Of a stretch of DNA of 64,000 bases, positions 35,274 to 43,025 are shown in pieces; within the stretch, counting starts at the first letter, position 1; the number at the start of each line of letters is the position of its first letter. The stretch spans positions 1-64,000 of the forward strand of contig PHAG01000006.1 in NCBI GenBank assembly GCA_002841625.1. Direction: 5' to 3'. Position numbers and translations under genes: made by a program. The notes under the pieces were generated by a model, which did no database searches, was not told the DNA's origin, and saw only the letters and a program-made list of their open reading frames with translations. The stretch is from Firmicutes bacterium HGW-Firmicutes-1 (GTDB lineage: Bacteria > Bacillota > Clostridia > Lachnospirales > Vallitaleaceae).

Positions 35274-36527
35274 ATGAAGTATGTAAAGGTTAACATCGCA
35301 ATCGTATTTTTGCTAACATTGAGTCTGCTATTAAGTGCTACGGGTATTCCTGTTATTGCTATTGAATTAGTTGTAAAGATAGAGGACATACCACCTATTT
35401 CTCAAAGACCAAATTTACCTACAGGATGTGAAGCAACATCGCTTACAATGCTACTTAACTTTTTTGGTAAGAATTTAACAAAAGAACAAGTAGCAGATAT
35501 GATACCAAAAGGCCCAAAACCATATACAGTGAATGGTTTAACTTATGGTGCTGACCCTAAGAAAGTATTTGTAGGGAGTCCTTATGACTCGAACAGTTAT
35601 GGCGTTTTTCATCAACCTATTTTATCAATTGTAAATTCTTGTTTTCCAACAAGAGCTGAAAACTTAACGGGAAAAACAATGGAAGATTTATTTGAAGTAA
35701 TTGATTCGGGAAGGCCAGTTATGGTATGGGCAACGATAAATATGCTACCTATGAGATTGACAACAAAATGGAAACTTAATGATGGGAGTGCTTTTCAATG
35801 GCCTGGCGAGGAGCATACCTTACTTTTAATCGGATATACAAATAATTATGTAATTGTCAATGACCCTTATACGGGACAAGAAGAATATTATTCTAAGGCG
35901 TTGTTTGAAACAAGATGGAAATCCTTAGGGTTACAAGCGGTAACAGTTAAACCAACAGCACCCAAAAGAACTGCTTCTAACTATTATAATGATGTATACA
36001 TAGATGATTGGTTTTGCGATACCATTGAAACAATGACAGAAGTAGAAATAATATCCGGTTATAGCGATATGGCGTTCAGACCCTCTGAAAATATTTCGAA
36101 AGCTGAGTTTATTAAAATGATAGTAACAGTAGAGACCGACTCGCCTTTGGTTGCAAATCAGGAGGGTGAATGGTATGTTCCATATATTATATATGCAATA
36201 CAAAAAGGCCTTATTATAGATACGGATTGGGCTGATGTATTATCTGAAACAGATTTTGAAAGACCGATCTTAAGACAAGATGTAAGTCTAATTATACATA
36301 GAATATATGGACAAGTTGAGCCTGATGCTAAAATATTATCGGAAATAAAAGAAATATATACTGATGTTACTGAGTTAGATGAAGTAGAATTGAAAGCAAT
36401 CGCCTTTGTAAGAGAAAAAGAGATAATAATTGGTAGTGAGGGTAAACTCAGTCCAGAAAAAGAAATTACAAGGGCTGAAGCGACTGTAGTTATTGCAAGG
36501 GTACTGAATAGTCGCAAATCCTTGTGA
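35274..36527 (+). CDS. Secreted C39-like cysteine peptidase with SLH repeats
   Basis: About 417 residues. Signal peptide MKYVKVNIAIVFLLTLSLLL to about residue 30, then a peptidase_C39_2 domain with catalytic Cys in PTGCEATSLTMLLNFFG, His in GEEHTLLLIGY and the Asn-Asp of VNDPYTG, then three S-layer homology repeats (about 270-415; YSDMAFRPSENISKAEFIKM, and SEGKLSPEKEITRAEAT). SLH repeats tether it to pyruvylated wall polymer. The start at 35274 follows AAAGGAGG; the open frame extends 41 codons upstream without a signal. Target is unknown; the family includes bacteriocin-leader and wall peptidases. Confidence 0.88.
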   Translation: MKYVKVNIAIVFLLTLSLLLSATGIPVIAIELVVKIEDIPPISQRPNLPTGCEATSLTMLLNFFGKNLTKEQVADMIPKGPKPYTVNGLTYGADPKKVFVGSPYDSNSYGVFHQPILSIVNSCFPTRAENLTGKTMEDLFEVIDSGRPVMVWATINMLPMRLTTKWKLNDGSAFQWPGEEHTLLLIGYTNNYVIVNDPYTGQEEYYSKALFETRWKSLGLQAVTVKPTAPKRTASNYYNDVYIDDWFCDTIETMTEVEIISGYSDMAFRPSENISKAEFIKMIVTVETDSPLVANQEGEWYVPYIIYAIQKGLIIDTDWADVLSETDFERPILRQDVSLIIHRIYGQVEPDAKILSEIKEIYTDVTELDEVELKAIAFVREKEIIIGSEGKLSPEKEITRAEATVVIARVLNSRKSL

Positions 36528-36604
36528 TGCGTACAAATAATATGTGTACAAATAATATGAATAATTAATAGAAAAAATATTATTAAAATTTATTGAAATA
36601 TAGG

Positions 36605-36633
36605 TTGACAAATTAGTTCAATTGATATAAGCT
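36605..36633 (+). promoter_or_regulatory. Orphan promoter in the 36.5-37.0 kb gap
   Basis: TTGACA (36605-36610) with TAAGCT 17 bp later. The next gene begins 340 bp downstream, past a strong terminator. Confidence 0.45.
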
Positions 36634-36639
36634 TAATCT

Positions 36640-36830
36640 ATACAAAATAAAAGGTTGGGAAAAATGTTAAGAATATAATAACGAAATCAACCTTATCAAA
36701 CGCTTAAATGATAAAAGATTATAAAGCTTTAACTGAAAATAAAGCTTTTTGAATATAAATCATACATTTATGGCCTCCCTACATAAATCCCTAATAAATC
36801 ACCCCCAGATTTTTTAGGGATTTATTATTA
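36640..36830 (+). ncRNA. Candidate small RNA or attenuated leader
   Basis: The segment between the promoter at 36605 and the terminator at 36783 has no reading frame. It has the potential stems AAGGTT ... AACCTT (36651-36698) and AAAGCTTT ... AAAGCTTT (36722-36751), ending in the terminator. It could be an independent RNA of about 190 nt or an attenuator of the HD-like gene at 36970. Confidence 0.35.
36783..36830 (+). terminator. Strong terminator without an upstream gene
   Basis: ATAAATCCCTAA (36783-36794) pairs perfectly with TTAGGGATTTAT (36814-36825), followed by TATTATA. The nearest upstream gene stop is 255 bp away. Confidence 0.7.
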
Positions 36831-36837
36831 TAATTTC

Positions 36838-36867
36838 ACCGATGAGCAAGCAAAGCTTGTATTCGGT
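36838..36867. repeat. Family 3 small hairpin motif, copy 2
   Basis: ACCGATGAGCAAGC-AAAGCTTGTATTCGGT, matching the copy at 25568 in both stems and spacing. Confidence 0.55.
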
Positions 36868-36969
36868 TTCGAAACTGTAAGACAAACAATTGCAATATCA
36901 GTGATAAGCTATACTGCAATATAATAAGCTAGATGTGCTAGATACAATTATGAGAGGTGGAGAATTATT

Positions 36970-37659
36970 ATGAATAAAAGCATGAAAATTCTAGAAAACA
37001 CAAATGAATTTCAATGTGATTATGAAAACCTATATGCAAAGACAAATAAAGTGCTAATTAATAAATCAGAAACGATTAATTGTACCAATGACGATTATAT
37101 TAGAACTAGAATGAAACATATATTAGAAGTTACGCAGATTTCAAGAGCAATCGCTAAAGGTCTGAATTTAAACGTTAACTTAACTAAAACTACCGTATTA
37201 CCACAGGATTTAGAGAACACTTTATTTTGTGATTTAGAGCAGCTATACCCTGAATATGGTCATTCTACTACACTTGAGGGACAAATTGTTGCTATTGCTG
37301 AAGAGATTTCTCAGCGTGGACATAATCTAATTATTAAGTTTTCTTCTGATTCTCTTAATTGCAAAGAACTTTCCAAATACGAAAATTTGCGTAAAATAAC
37401 AATCTTAAAATCTGAAATCGCAAATATTGATAATCAAATAAAATTAGCACATCAAAAAAATATAGAGTATATTGCGGTAACAGAACTACAACATAGTATA
37501 ATTGAAGCTTCGATCATAGGATTTTTTATAAATGATGTCATTAATTGTTCCAAGGATAAAATTGAAAAATTTATTGAAGATGATTTCTATAAAGAGTGTC
37601 ATCGCTTCAGTAAACTTCTTCTCAGTTTCTCTGACGAGGGTAAAATTCTCATTATTTAA
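36970..37659 (+). CDS. Degenerate HD-domain dNTP triphosphohydrolase-like protein
   Basis: A 229-residue protein that aligns by eye with the N-terminal half of dGTPase-like enzymes. RTRMKHILEVTQISRAIAKG corresponds to the RxxHTxEV motif (His50 kept). The metal-binding HD is PQDLENTLF (Gln79-Asp80) in place of GHDLGHTPFGH. LEGQIVAIAEEISQRGHN corresponds to the last motif, with Glu in place of Asp. It therefore probably cannot bind the metal and hydrolyse nucleotides. Length is about half of a normal dGTPase. RBS GAGAGGTGG is good, the frame is intact and a terminator follows, so it seems expressed. Confidence 0.65.
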   Translation: MNKSMKILENTNEFQCDYENLYAKTNKVLINKSETINCTNDDYIRTRMKHILEVTQISRAIAKGLNLNVNLTKTTVLPQDLENTLFCDLEQLYPEYGHSTTLEGQIVAIAEEISQRGHNLIIKFSSDSLNCKELSKYENLRKITILKSEIANIDNQIKLAHQKNIEYIAVTELQHSIIEASIIGFFINDVINCSKDKIEKFIEDDFYKECHRFSKLLLSFSDEGKILII

Positions 37660-37767
37660 GAATCTGGGTTTTGATAAGGAAAGACACTCAACCCATGTGG
37701 AGACGGTGGTAAAGCTATATCGTAAGCAAACTTTCACCCGTTAGATTCCGCCCATTCTGGGTGTACC

Positions 37768-37807
37768 AAAAAAAGGTTCAACCATCAATTATTGTTGAAC
37801 CTTTTTT
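37768..37807. terminator. Bidirectional terminator
   Basis: AAAAAAAGGTTCAAC pairs with GTTGAACCTTTTTT over an 11-nt loop. It serves the HD-like gene on the plus strand and the lipoprotein on the minus strand. Confidence 0.85.
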
Positions 37808-37850
37808 ACAACCCATATGGATAGTGCTGTCGATTATTTCATGCTACCTG

Positions 37851-38789
37851 TTACTGACTTACAGAACTCAAGTCCATTACGATTGAACCAGCAGGATAGG
37901 TGATATCCGCTTCAATAACATTCCCTAAAGTCAAATCTTTAAAATAAACAATTCTTTTTTGTGGTCCTGAATTAATATCAAGCTTTATTATGATGCCTGT
38001 ATCTTCCCAAATATATATTTTCATCTCTTGTGTAGGTGTTGTATTTTCAAAAACCAATACTGATTTTCCATCTAAATCTTCTTTGCCTTTATAATATACC
38101 TTATCAAATGTTTCCCTATCTAATTCATTCATATAAGTAAATGGTGTTACTAATTCTTCATATTCTAAAATTGGCGTTATAACGACTTGATTATTTGCTT
38201 GAGTATATACACCCATAATCCCTTTCGATTGGTTGACAAAAGTAGTTATACCTAGGCTATCTGATTTATAACTACCATTCATAAACCAAAGTTTCATAGA
38301 AAAGTCCGAATTAGCAGTATCAGTAATAATTAATTCGAAATAATAATTATCATATCTTTTTGTATCAGTAAGTATTTCACCTATTGTAATATCACTCTCA
38401 GCCGGTTTTAGAGCATATCCAATAGGATCTGCGGTCCCTTTATTTTCAATTAATTGAATTGTTTGAGTACTATTGTTGGTTGATAGAGTATATTCTGCAC
38501 CAATTGTAGATTCATCTACCAATAATTCAAGTTCATCTTCAGAAACAGTAATAGCATATTTTCCTGAAGCATCTGTTAGTGCAGATATTGTGTCAATTAT
38601 AACTTTAACATTAGCAAGACCATTTTCACCACTGTCCAATTCACCATTATCATTTTCATCAAAAAAAACCATTCCTGTGACTTCTCCATTTGTTGCTGCG
38701 GTTTTATCGCCTGCAGTGTTGCCAGAACAAGCAACAAACGTCATAACTAAAGTAACAAGTAGCATTAATGCAAAACAAACTCTTTTCAT
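37851..38789 (-). CDS. Lipoprotein with SdrD_B-like domain
   Basis: A 312-residue lipoprotein (MKRVCFALMLLVTLVMTFVA then Cys21). Residues 35-120 form an SdrD_B/Cna_B-like domain with the calcium-type loop MVFFDENDNGELDSGENGLA. The rest (about 125-310) is a beta-rich domain, ending in an outer-membrane-lipoprotein-like FKDLTLGNVIEADITYPAG; I do not recognise it. It would sit on the outer membrane face. RBS GGAGGG. Monocistronic. Confidence 0.85.
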   Translation of the reverse strand: MKRVCFALMLLVTLVMTFVACSGNTAGDKTAATNGEVTGMVFFDENDNGELDSGENGLANVKVIIDTISALTDASGKYAITVSEDELELLVDESTIGAEYTLSTNNSTQTIQLIENKGTADPIGYALKPAESDITIGEILTDTKRYDNYYFELIITDTANSDFSMKLWFMNGSYKSDSLGITTFVNQSKGIMGVYTQANNQVVITPILEYEELVTPFTYMNELDRETFDKVYYKGKEDLDGKSVLVFENTTPTQEMKIYIWEDTGIIIKLDINSGPQKRIVYFKDLTLGNVIEADITYPAGSIVMDLSSVSQ

Positions 38790-39104
38790 CTTAATCCCTC
38801 CAATACTTTTGAATGTAATTTATTATAAATATTATAACTTAAAAGTATATAATTTGCAATTTTTAATGTTTAATTGTGATTGTTTATCAAAAAATGAATC
38901 GATATACCAATGACAACGGATACAACAACAAACATCCACAATATATGCAAGCAATTTTTTGATGAGCTATGGGTGGCTCTCTGATACGAAAACGAGAGGG
39001 CAGAGTAATCGAGTTGTGTAGTAATGAATATGTTCAAATGTCCTTATAACTGTTTAGGCGGTTTTTTCTGCAATTTTCATAGCTCTATCCACCACTCCAC
39101 CCAC
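38790..39104. other. Intergenic region with degenerate sequence
   Basis: No confident gene. A 22-codon frame at about 38894-38962 (MNRYTNDNGYNNKHPQYMQA) could be a fragment; it lacks a ribosome site. The part near 38980-39070 has no clear feature. Confidence 0.4.
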
Positions 39105-39145
39105 CCTGGCAACAGGCAACATAAGTTGCACAGCCGATTTTCTTG
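39105..39145. repeat. Family 1 hairpin repeat, remnant
   Basis: Only the right half remains: a GCAAC-ATAA-GTTGC stem and CAGCCGATTTTCTTG. The left GGAAAAGCGGC arm is missing. Confidence 0.5.
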
Positions 39146-39150
39146 TCTAT

Positions 39151-39180
39151 TTGGCATAAATCCTTCCACTGATTTAATAT
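39151..39180 (+). promoter_or_regulatory. Putative promoter for the SPOCS/LysM gene
   Basis: TTGGCA (39151-39156) with TAATAT 18 bp later (39175-39180). A sporulation sigma-factor promoter would be expected, but I could not fit one. Confidence 0.35.
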
Positions 39181-39219
39181 ACTATAAGAGAAAATAGTAT
39201 GTAGAATAGGAGGAAGGTT

Positions 39220-40788
39220 ATGTCGCTAAATTTAAGAGAACAGAAAATGGATTTACTTAAGCCTAAGGGAAATCAAATGCTGCAAATGACTTTCGATGAG
39301 GATGTTAATGTTCCAGATATTAAGCCTGACATGGATAGAATATTGCAAACCAATGCTCAAGTTTCTATTGTTAAAGAAGAATTATTGCAAGATAGAATCA
39401 TATTGCAGGGAGATTTAAAGGTTAACATTCTTTATATACCTCTTAACGATAAGAAACCAATACATAGCTTGGAGGTTGTTTTTCCTTTTGAGGAGACAAT
39501 TAATGCGGATGGGTTGAGTGCAAGGGATCATATTAATATTTCAAGTAATGTTGAAGATTTGGTAGTTCATATGTTGAATTCTAGAAAGGTAAATGTCAAA
39601 TCTATATCTCAACTTAAAATGGATGTTCATGAAAAGAAAGAGGTTTATATAACCTCAGATATTGAAGGCAGTAAGGATGTTGAGAAAAAGATAAATCAAG
39701 TAGTTGCATGTCAACTTAAGGAATCAAGAAAAGATAGCTATAAAATTAAGGATGAAGTTGCAATTCCTTCGGGAAAACCAAATATGATGGAAGTTCTATG
39801 GCATGAAACAACAATTCAAAATAGAGATTTTAGATTGGTTGATGGAAAGCTTAATTTGAAAGGTACCATACACCTTGCAACACTATATGCTTCGGAAGCC
39901 TCTGAAAATAATATTGAATTTGTTGAACATGACCTTACTTTTAATGGTCTTTTAGACTGTCCTGGAAGTAAAGAAAATATGATTAATGACGTTCAAATGA
40001 AAATAGTTGATGATAAAATTCTAATTAGACCAGATTTAGATGGAGAAGAGAGAGTACTCAGTGTTGAAGTGGATACTAGAGTAGATATTAAAGTATACGA
40101 TGAGGAACAATCGAATGTTTTAGGAGATGTATATTCCTTAGAAAAAGATCTTATGATTAAAAAAGAACCAATTGCGTATCAAAAACTTCTATGTAAAAAT
40201 CAAAGCCAAACCAATATTAAGGAAACCGTTTTAATAGATGATATTTCAAAGGAAATCCTTCAAATTTATTATGCAAGTGGAAACTGTGCAATAGAAAACA
40301 TGATGCTTGCAGATGAAAAAATTAACATTGAAGGTGTTTTATTTTGCAAGATTATGTATATTGCAGCTGATGACCATATGCCGATTAATATTTTCGAAAT
40401 ACCAGTACCTTTTGAACACCAAATAGATATAAAAGGATTAAAATCTTCCAGTGTAGTGAATATTACTCCTTCGGTAAATTATATCGGTTGTACAATGGTA
40501 GGTGGAAAAGAAATCGAAATCAAGAGCACTGTGCAAATGAATACCATTGTTTTTGAAGAAAATTCAGTTGATATTATTACTGCAATTGATGAAAAAACGA
40601 TTGATATGAAGGCATTTCAAAATATCCCGGGAATAGTAGGGTACATTGTGAAGGATAAGGAAAGTTTATGGGATATAGCCAAAAAGTATAGAACTACTAT
40701 ACAGAACATTAAGAAGGCAAATAGCTTAGAGGATGATATCATTGGTAAGGGTGATAAGCTAATAATCGTAAAAGAACTACTCTTTTAG
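39220..40788 (+). CDS. DUF3794 (SPOCS) and LysM domain protein
   Basis: A 522-residue protein with DUF3794/SPOCS domains (DVNVPDIKPDMDRILQTNAQ at residues 28-47, repeated pattern near 190-300 and 330-450) and one C-terminal LysM (GYIVKDKESLWDIAKKYRTT, residues 470-520). LysM binds peptidoglycan; SPOCS occurs in spore coat or cortex morphogenesis proteins of Clostridia. It has no signal peptide, consistent with action on the spore surface from the mother cell. RBS AGGAGGAAGG. It often precedes ispE in clostridial genomes. Confidence 0.9.
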   Translation: MSLNLREQKMDLLKPKGNQMLQMTFDEDVNVPDIKPDMDRILQTNAQVSIVKEELLQDRIILQGDLKVNILYIPLNDKKPIHSLEVVFPFEETINADGLSARDHINISSNVEDLVVHMLNSRKVNVKSISQLKMDVHEKKEVYITSDIEGSKDVEKKINQVVACQLKESRKDSYKIKDEVAIPSGKPNMMEVLWHETTIQNRDFRLVDGKLNLKGTIHLATLYASEASENNIEFVEHDLTFNGLLDCPGSKENMINDVQMKIVDDKILIRPDLDGEERVLSVEVDTRVDIKVYDEEQSNVLGDVYSLEKDLMIKKEPIAYQKLLCKNQSQTNIKETVLIDDISKEILQIYYASGNCAIENMMLADEKINIEGVLFCKIMYIAADDHMPINIFEIPVPFEHQIDIKGLKSSSVVNITPSVNYIGCTMVGGKEIEIKSTVQMNTIVFEENSVDIITAIDEKTIDMKAFQNIPGIVGYIVKDKESLWDIAKKYRTTIQNIKKANSLEDDIIGKGDKLIIVKELLF

Positions 40789-40833
40789 CTCATTTAGGGA
40801 CATTTTTAGGGGGTTTAACCACTAGAAATGTCC

Positions 40834-40862
40834 TTGATTATTATAGTTTCTTTGTATATAAT
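40834..40862 (+). promoter_or_regulatory. Promoter for ispE-gntR
   Basis: TTGATT (40834-40839), 17 bp, TATAAT (40857-40862). Just upstream, GGGACATTTTTAG pairs with CTAGAAATGTCC (40798-40833), a probable terminator-like hairpin after the SPOCS gene, without a U-tract. Confidence 0.6.
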
Positions 40863-40921
40863 ATAAAGTATACAAAGTACAGATTGATTTTGTACAAGCT
40901 AATGTGAAAGAGGTAAGTCAG

Positions 40922-41818
40922 ATGAATGAGATTAGAATGAAGGCAAGAGCTAAAATTAATATTTCTTTGGATGTAATCAGAAAGCGTGAGGATGGATATC
41001 ACGATTTATCAATGATTATGCAGACAATTAATTTATACGACAAAGTAAATATTAAGCTAGGCGCAAAAAAAGCCTCGCCAATCACAATAAAGACGAATCT
41101 TAGTTTTTTACCTACAGATGATAAGAACTTAGTTTATAAGGTGATTGAATATATGAAGACGGTTTATGAGCTGAAAGAAAATATTTTCGTTGATTTATAT
41201 AAGGTTATTCCTATTGCAGCAGGTTTAGCTGGAGGAAGTGCAGATGCAGCGGCTACCATCAAGGCAATGAATTTATTATTCGGGTTAGAATTAAAGGTTG
41301 AAGAGATGATTGCAATTGGCAAACAATTTGGTGCGGATATTCCTTATTGTCTTGTGGAAGGGACAGTATTAGCAGAAGGAATTGGAGATGAGATGACTTA
41401 CTTACAACCATTTCCAGAATGCATTGTAGTGATTGCTAAGCCAAACATAAGTGTATCGACAGCATTTGTATATGGGAATTTAAAGCTTGATCAGGTTAAG
41501 AAAAGACCTAATAACCCTTTGCTTATTGAAGCAATTAACAAAGGTGATTTTGGTATAATAAGTAAGAATTTATGTAATGTTCTTGAAGAAGTGACGATAC
41601 CAGAATATCCTGTTATTGAGCAGATCAAGGATAGCATGCTGCTACATGGTGCGAGTGGAGCGTTAATGAGTGGAAGTGGATCTGCTGTATTTGGGTTATT
41701 TGAAGATAAACAGCAAGCCGTATTGGCTACATCAATACTCAAGAAGCAAGAACACATAAAGTTTGCATATGCAACAACAGTTTATAATAGAGAGAGGGAT
41801 TCAGATCATGGACAATAA
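40922..41818 (+). CDS. ispE: 4-diphosphocytidyl-2-C-methyl-D-erythritol kinase
   Basis: About 298 residues, GHMP kinase fold. KARAKINISLDVIRKREDGY starts the substrate site, the phosphate loop is PIAAGLAGGSADAAA and the C-terminal GSGSAVFGLF is conserved. It phosphorylates CDP-ME in the non-mevalonate isoprenoid route, so this cell makes isoprenoid precursors by that route. ATG 40922 is favoured by AGAGGT; an in-frame GTG is at 40904. It overlaps the next gene by 11 bp. Confidence 0.93.
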   Translation: MNEIRMKARAKINISLDVIRKREDGYHDLSMIMQTINLYDKVNIKLGAKKASPITIKTNLSFLPTDDKNLVYKVIEYMKTVYELKENIFVDLYKVIPIAAGLAGGSADAAATIKAMNLLFGLELKVEEMIAIGKQFGADIPYCLVEGTVLAEGIGDEMTYLQPFPECIVVIAKPNISVSTAFVYGNLKLDQVKKRPNNPLLIEAINKGDFGIISKNLCNVLEEVTIPEYPVIEQIKDSMLLHGASGALMSGSGSAVFGLFEDKQQAVLATSILKKQEHIKFAYATTVYNRERDSDHGQ

Positions 41819-42473
41819 GCTATCAGTCACTTTAAATGAATATTTACCTTTGAGAGATGTAGTTTTCAATACACTTAGAGAAGCAATTTTAAAAGGTGAG
41901 CTTGTTCCAGGAGAAAGGCTTATGGAGAAGACTTTGTCAGATAGAATGGGTGTTAGCAGGACGCCTATTAGAGAGGCAATTAGAAAGCTTGAATTAGAAG
42001 GTTTGGTTCTAATGGTACCAAGGAAGGGCGCTGAGGTTGCCAAAATAACTGAAAAAGATATAACAGATTTATTAGAGGTAAGAGCCACACTTGAAGCACT
42101 CGCTGCTAGGCTTGCCTGTGAAAGAATGAGTGAAGAAAGCATTGAGAAATTGATAGGTTTAAAGAATGAGTTTGCTCGCGCTGCAAAGAAAAAGGATGTT
42201 GAACTAATTATTAAGAAAGACATTGAATTTCATGATGCTATATTTGCTGCAACAGGAAATGAAAAGCTTATTCAAATTGTTAGCAACTTGAGAGAACAGA
42301 TTTACAGATTTAGAGTTAAATATATTCAACAAATGCCAGATTATCAAGTCCTTGTCAACGAGCATGAAGAAATTGTAGATAGTATTATCAATCATAACAA
42401 GCAAAAAGCAGAAGAAATTGTTATTAGACACATTGCAAATCAAGAAAAAGCAGTAATTGAAATGTTAGATTAA
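41808..42473 (+). CDS. GntR-family regulator (FadR/FCD subfamily)
   Basis: About 221 residues. N-terminal winged helix: LREAILKGELVPGERLMEKT and MGVSRTPIREAIRKLELEGL. C-terminal FCD domain with metal/ligand residues in FHDAIFAATGN and HEEIVDSI, RHI. Its effector is unknown; FCD members bind small carboxylates. It overlaps ispE and ends at a strong terminator, so it is cotranscribed with ispE. Confidence 0.88.
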   Translation: MDNKLSVTLNEYLPLRDVVFNTLREAILKGELVPGERLMEKTLSDRMGVSRTPIREAIRKLELEGLVLMVPRKGAEVAKITEKDITDLLEVRATLEALAARLACERMSEESIEKLIGLKNEFARAAKKKDVELIIKKDIEFHDAIFAATGNEKLIQIVSNLREQIYRFRVKYIQQMPDYQVLVNEHEEIVDSIINHNKQKAEEIVIRHIANQEKAVIEMLD

Positions 42474-42504
42474 TGGAGTTGTACATCTTATAAATAAATA
42501 TGTA

Positions 42505-42547
42505 GGGCCATGCGATAAATACTTGGGTATTATCACATGGCCCTTTT
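42505..42547 (+). terminator. Terminator after ispE-gntR
   Basis: GGGCCATG-GATAA pairs with TTATC-CATGGCCC (one bulge each side), followed by TTTT. Confidence 0.9.
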
Positions 42548-42553
42548 AGATTT

Positions 42554-42620
42554 GCATAAGTAATTGGAAAAGCGGCAGATGGGCAAACGAAGATATAAGT
42601 ATACATAGCCGATTTTCTTG
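42554..42620. repeat. Family 1 hairpin repeat, copy 4
   Basis: GCATAAGTAATTGGAAAAGC ... ATAGCCGATTTTCTTG, seven bases after the terminator. Confidence 0.85.
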
Positions 42621-42637
42621 TTTTCTAGGAATGATCT

Positions 42638-42700
42638 GCATAAGCAATTGGAAAAGCGGCAGATGGGCATCGAAGAGATAAGTATATATAGCCGATTTTC
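42638..42700. repeat. Family 1 hairpin repeat, copy 5
   Basis: GCATAAGCAATTGGAAAAGC ... ATAGCCGATTTTC; tandem with copy 4 at an 84-bp period with the linker TTTTCTAGGAATGATCT. Confidence 0.85.
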
Positions 42701-42800
42701 TGTAACTAGAAAAATTTGTATAATAATCAATAACTTATCAAATACTTTATTAATAACATTATGAATCAGTCGAGAATCTTTGAAATAAAAGGAGTATTCA

Positions 42801-43022
42801 ATGCTATTAAAAAGTATCTTGCGAGAGTTTTCCAGCATCATCTCTATGCAATTCATGATCATGATGGTGATTATTGCTCTAATATTAATATTTCATGACA
42901 GCCCTATGTTAGAAAAGAAAGGTGCAACAAAGGATAGTAAAATGGCAAAGTTTTGTGGGGTTGTTTATTTGATCCTTGGGGTTAGTCTATATTTTGCTGC
43001 AAAAATAGTAAGGAGTATATGA
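42801..43022 (+). CDS. Small two-helix membrane protein (CLC_0170-like)
   Basis: A 73-residue protein with membrane helices at about 12-32 and 50-70 and a short polar loop (HDSPMLEKKGATKDSKMAKF). Its size, topology and place just ahead of a gerA-type operon match the CLC_0170 group of spore-formers; this is recall, not a search. RBS AAAGGAG. It is three bases upstream of gerKA and is probably part of that operon. Function unknown. Confidence 0.75.
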   Translation: MLLKSILREFSSIISMQFMIMMVIIALILIFHDSPMLEKKGATKDSKMAKFCGVVYLILGVSLYFAAKIVRSI

Positions 43023-43025
43023 TTA

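Noticed and set aside
42424-42606. Small minus-strand frames with repeated 'RFSN-L' peptides (also at 42533-42862 and 54194-54427)
   Set aside because: They are translations of the family 1 DNA repeat, not conserved proteins.
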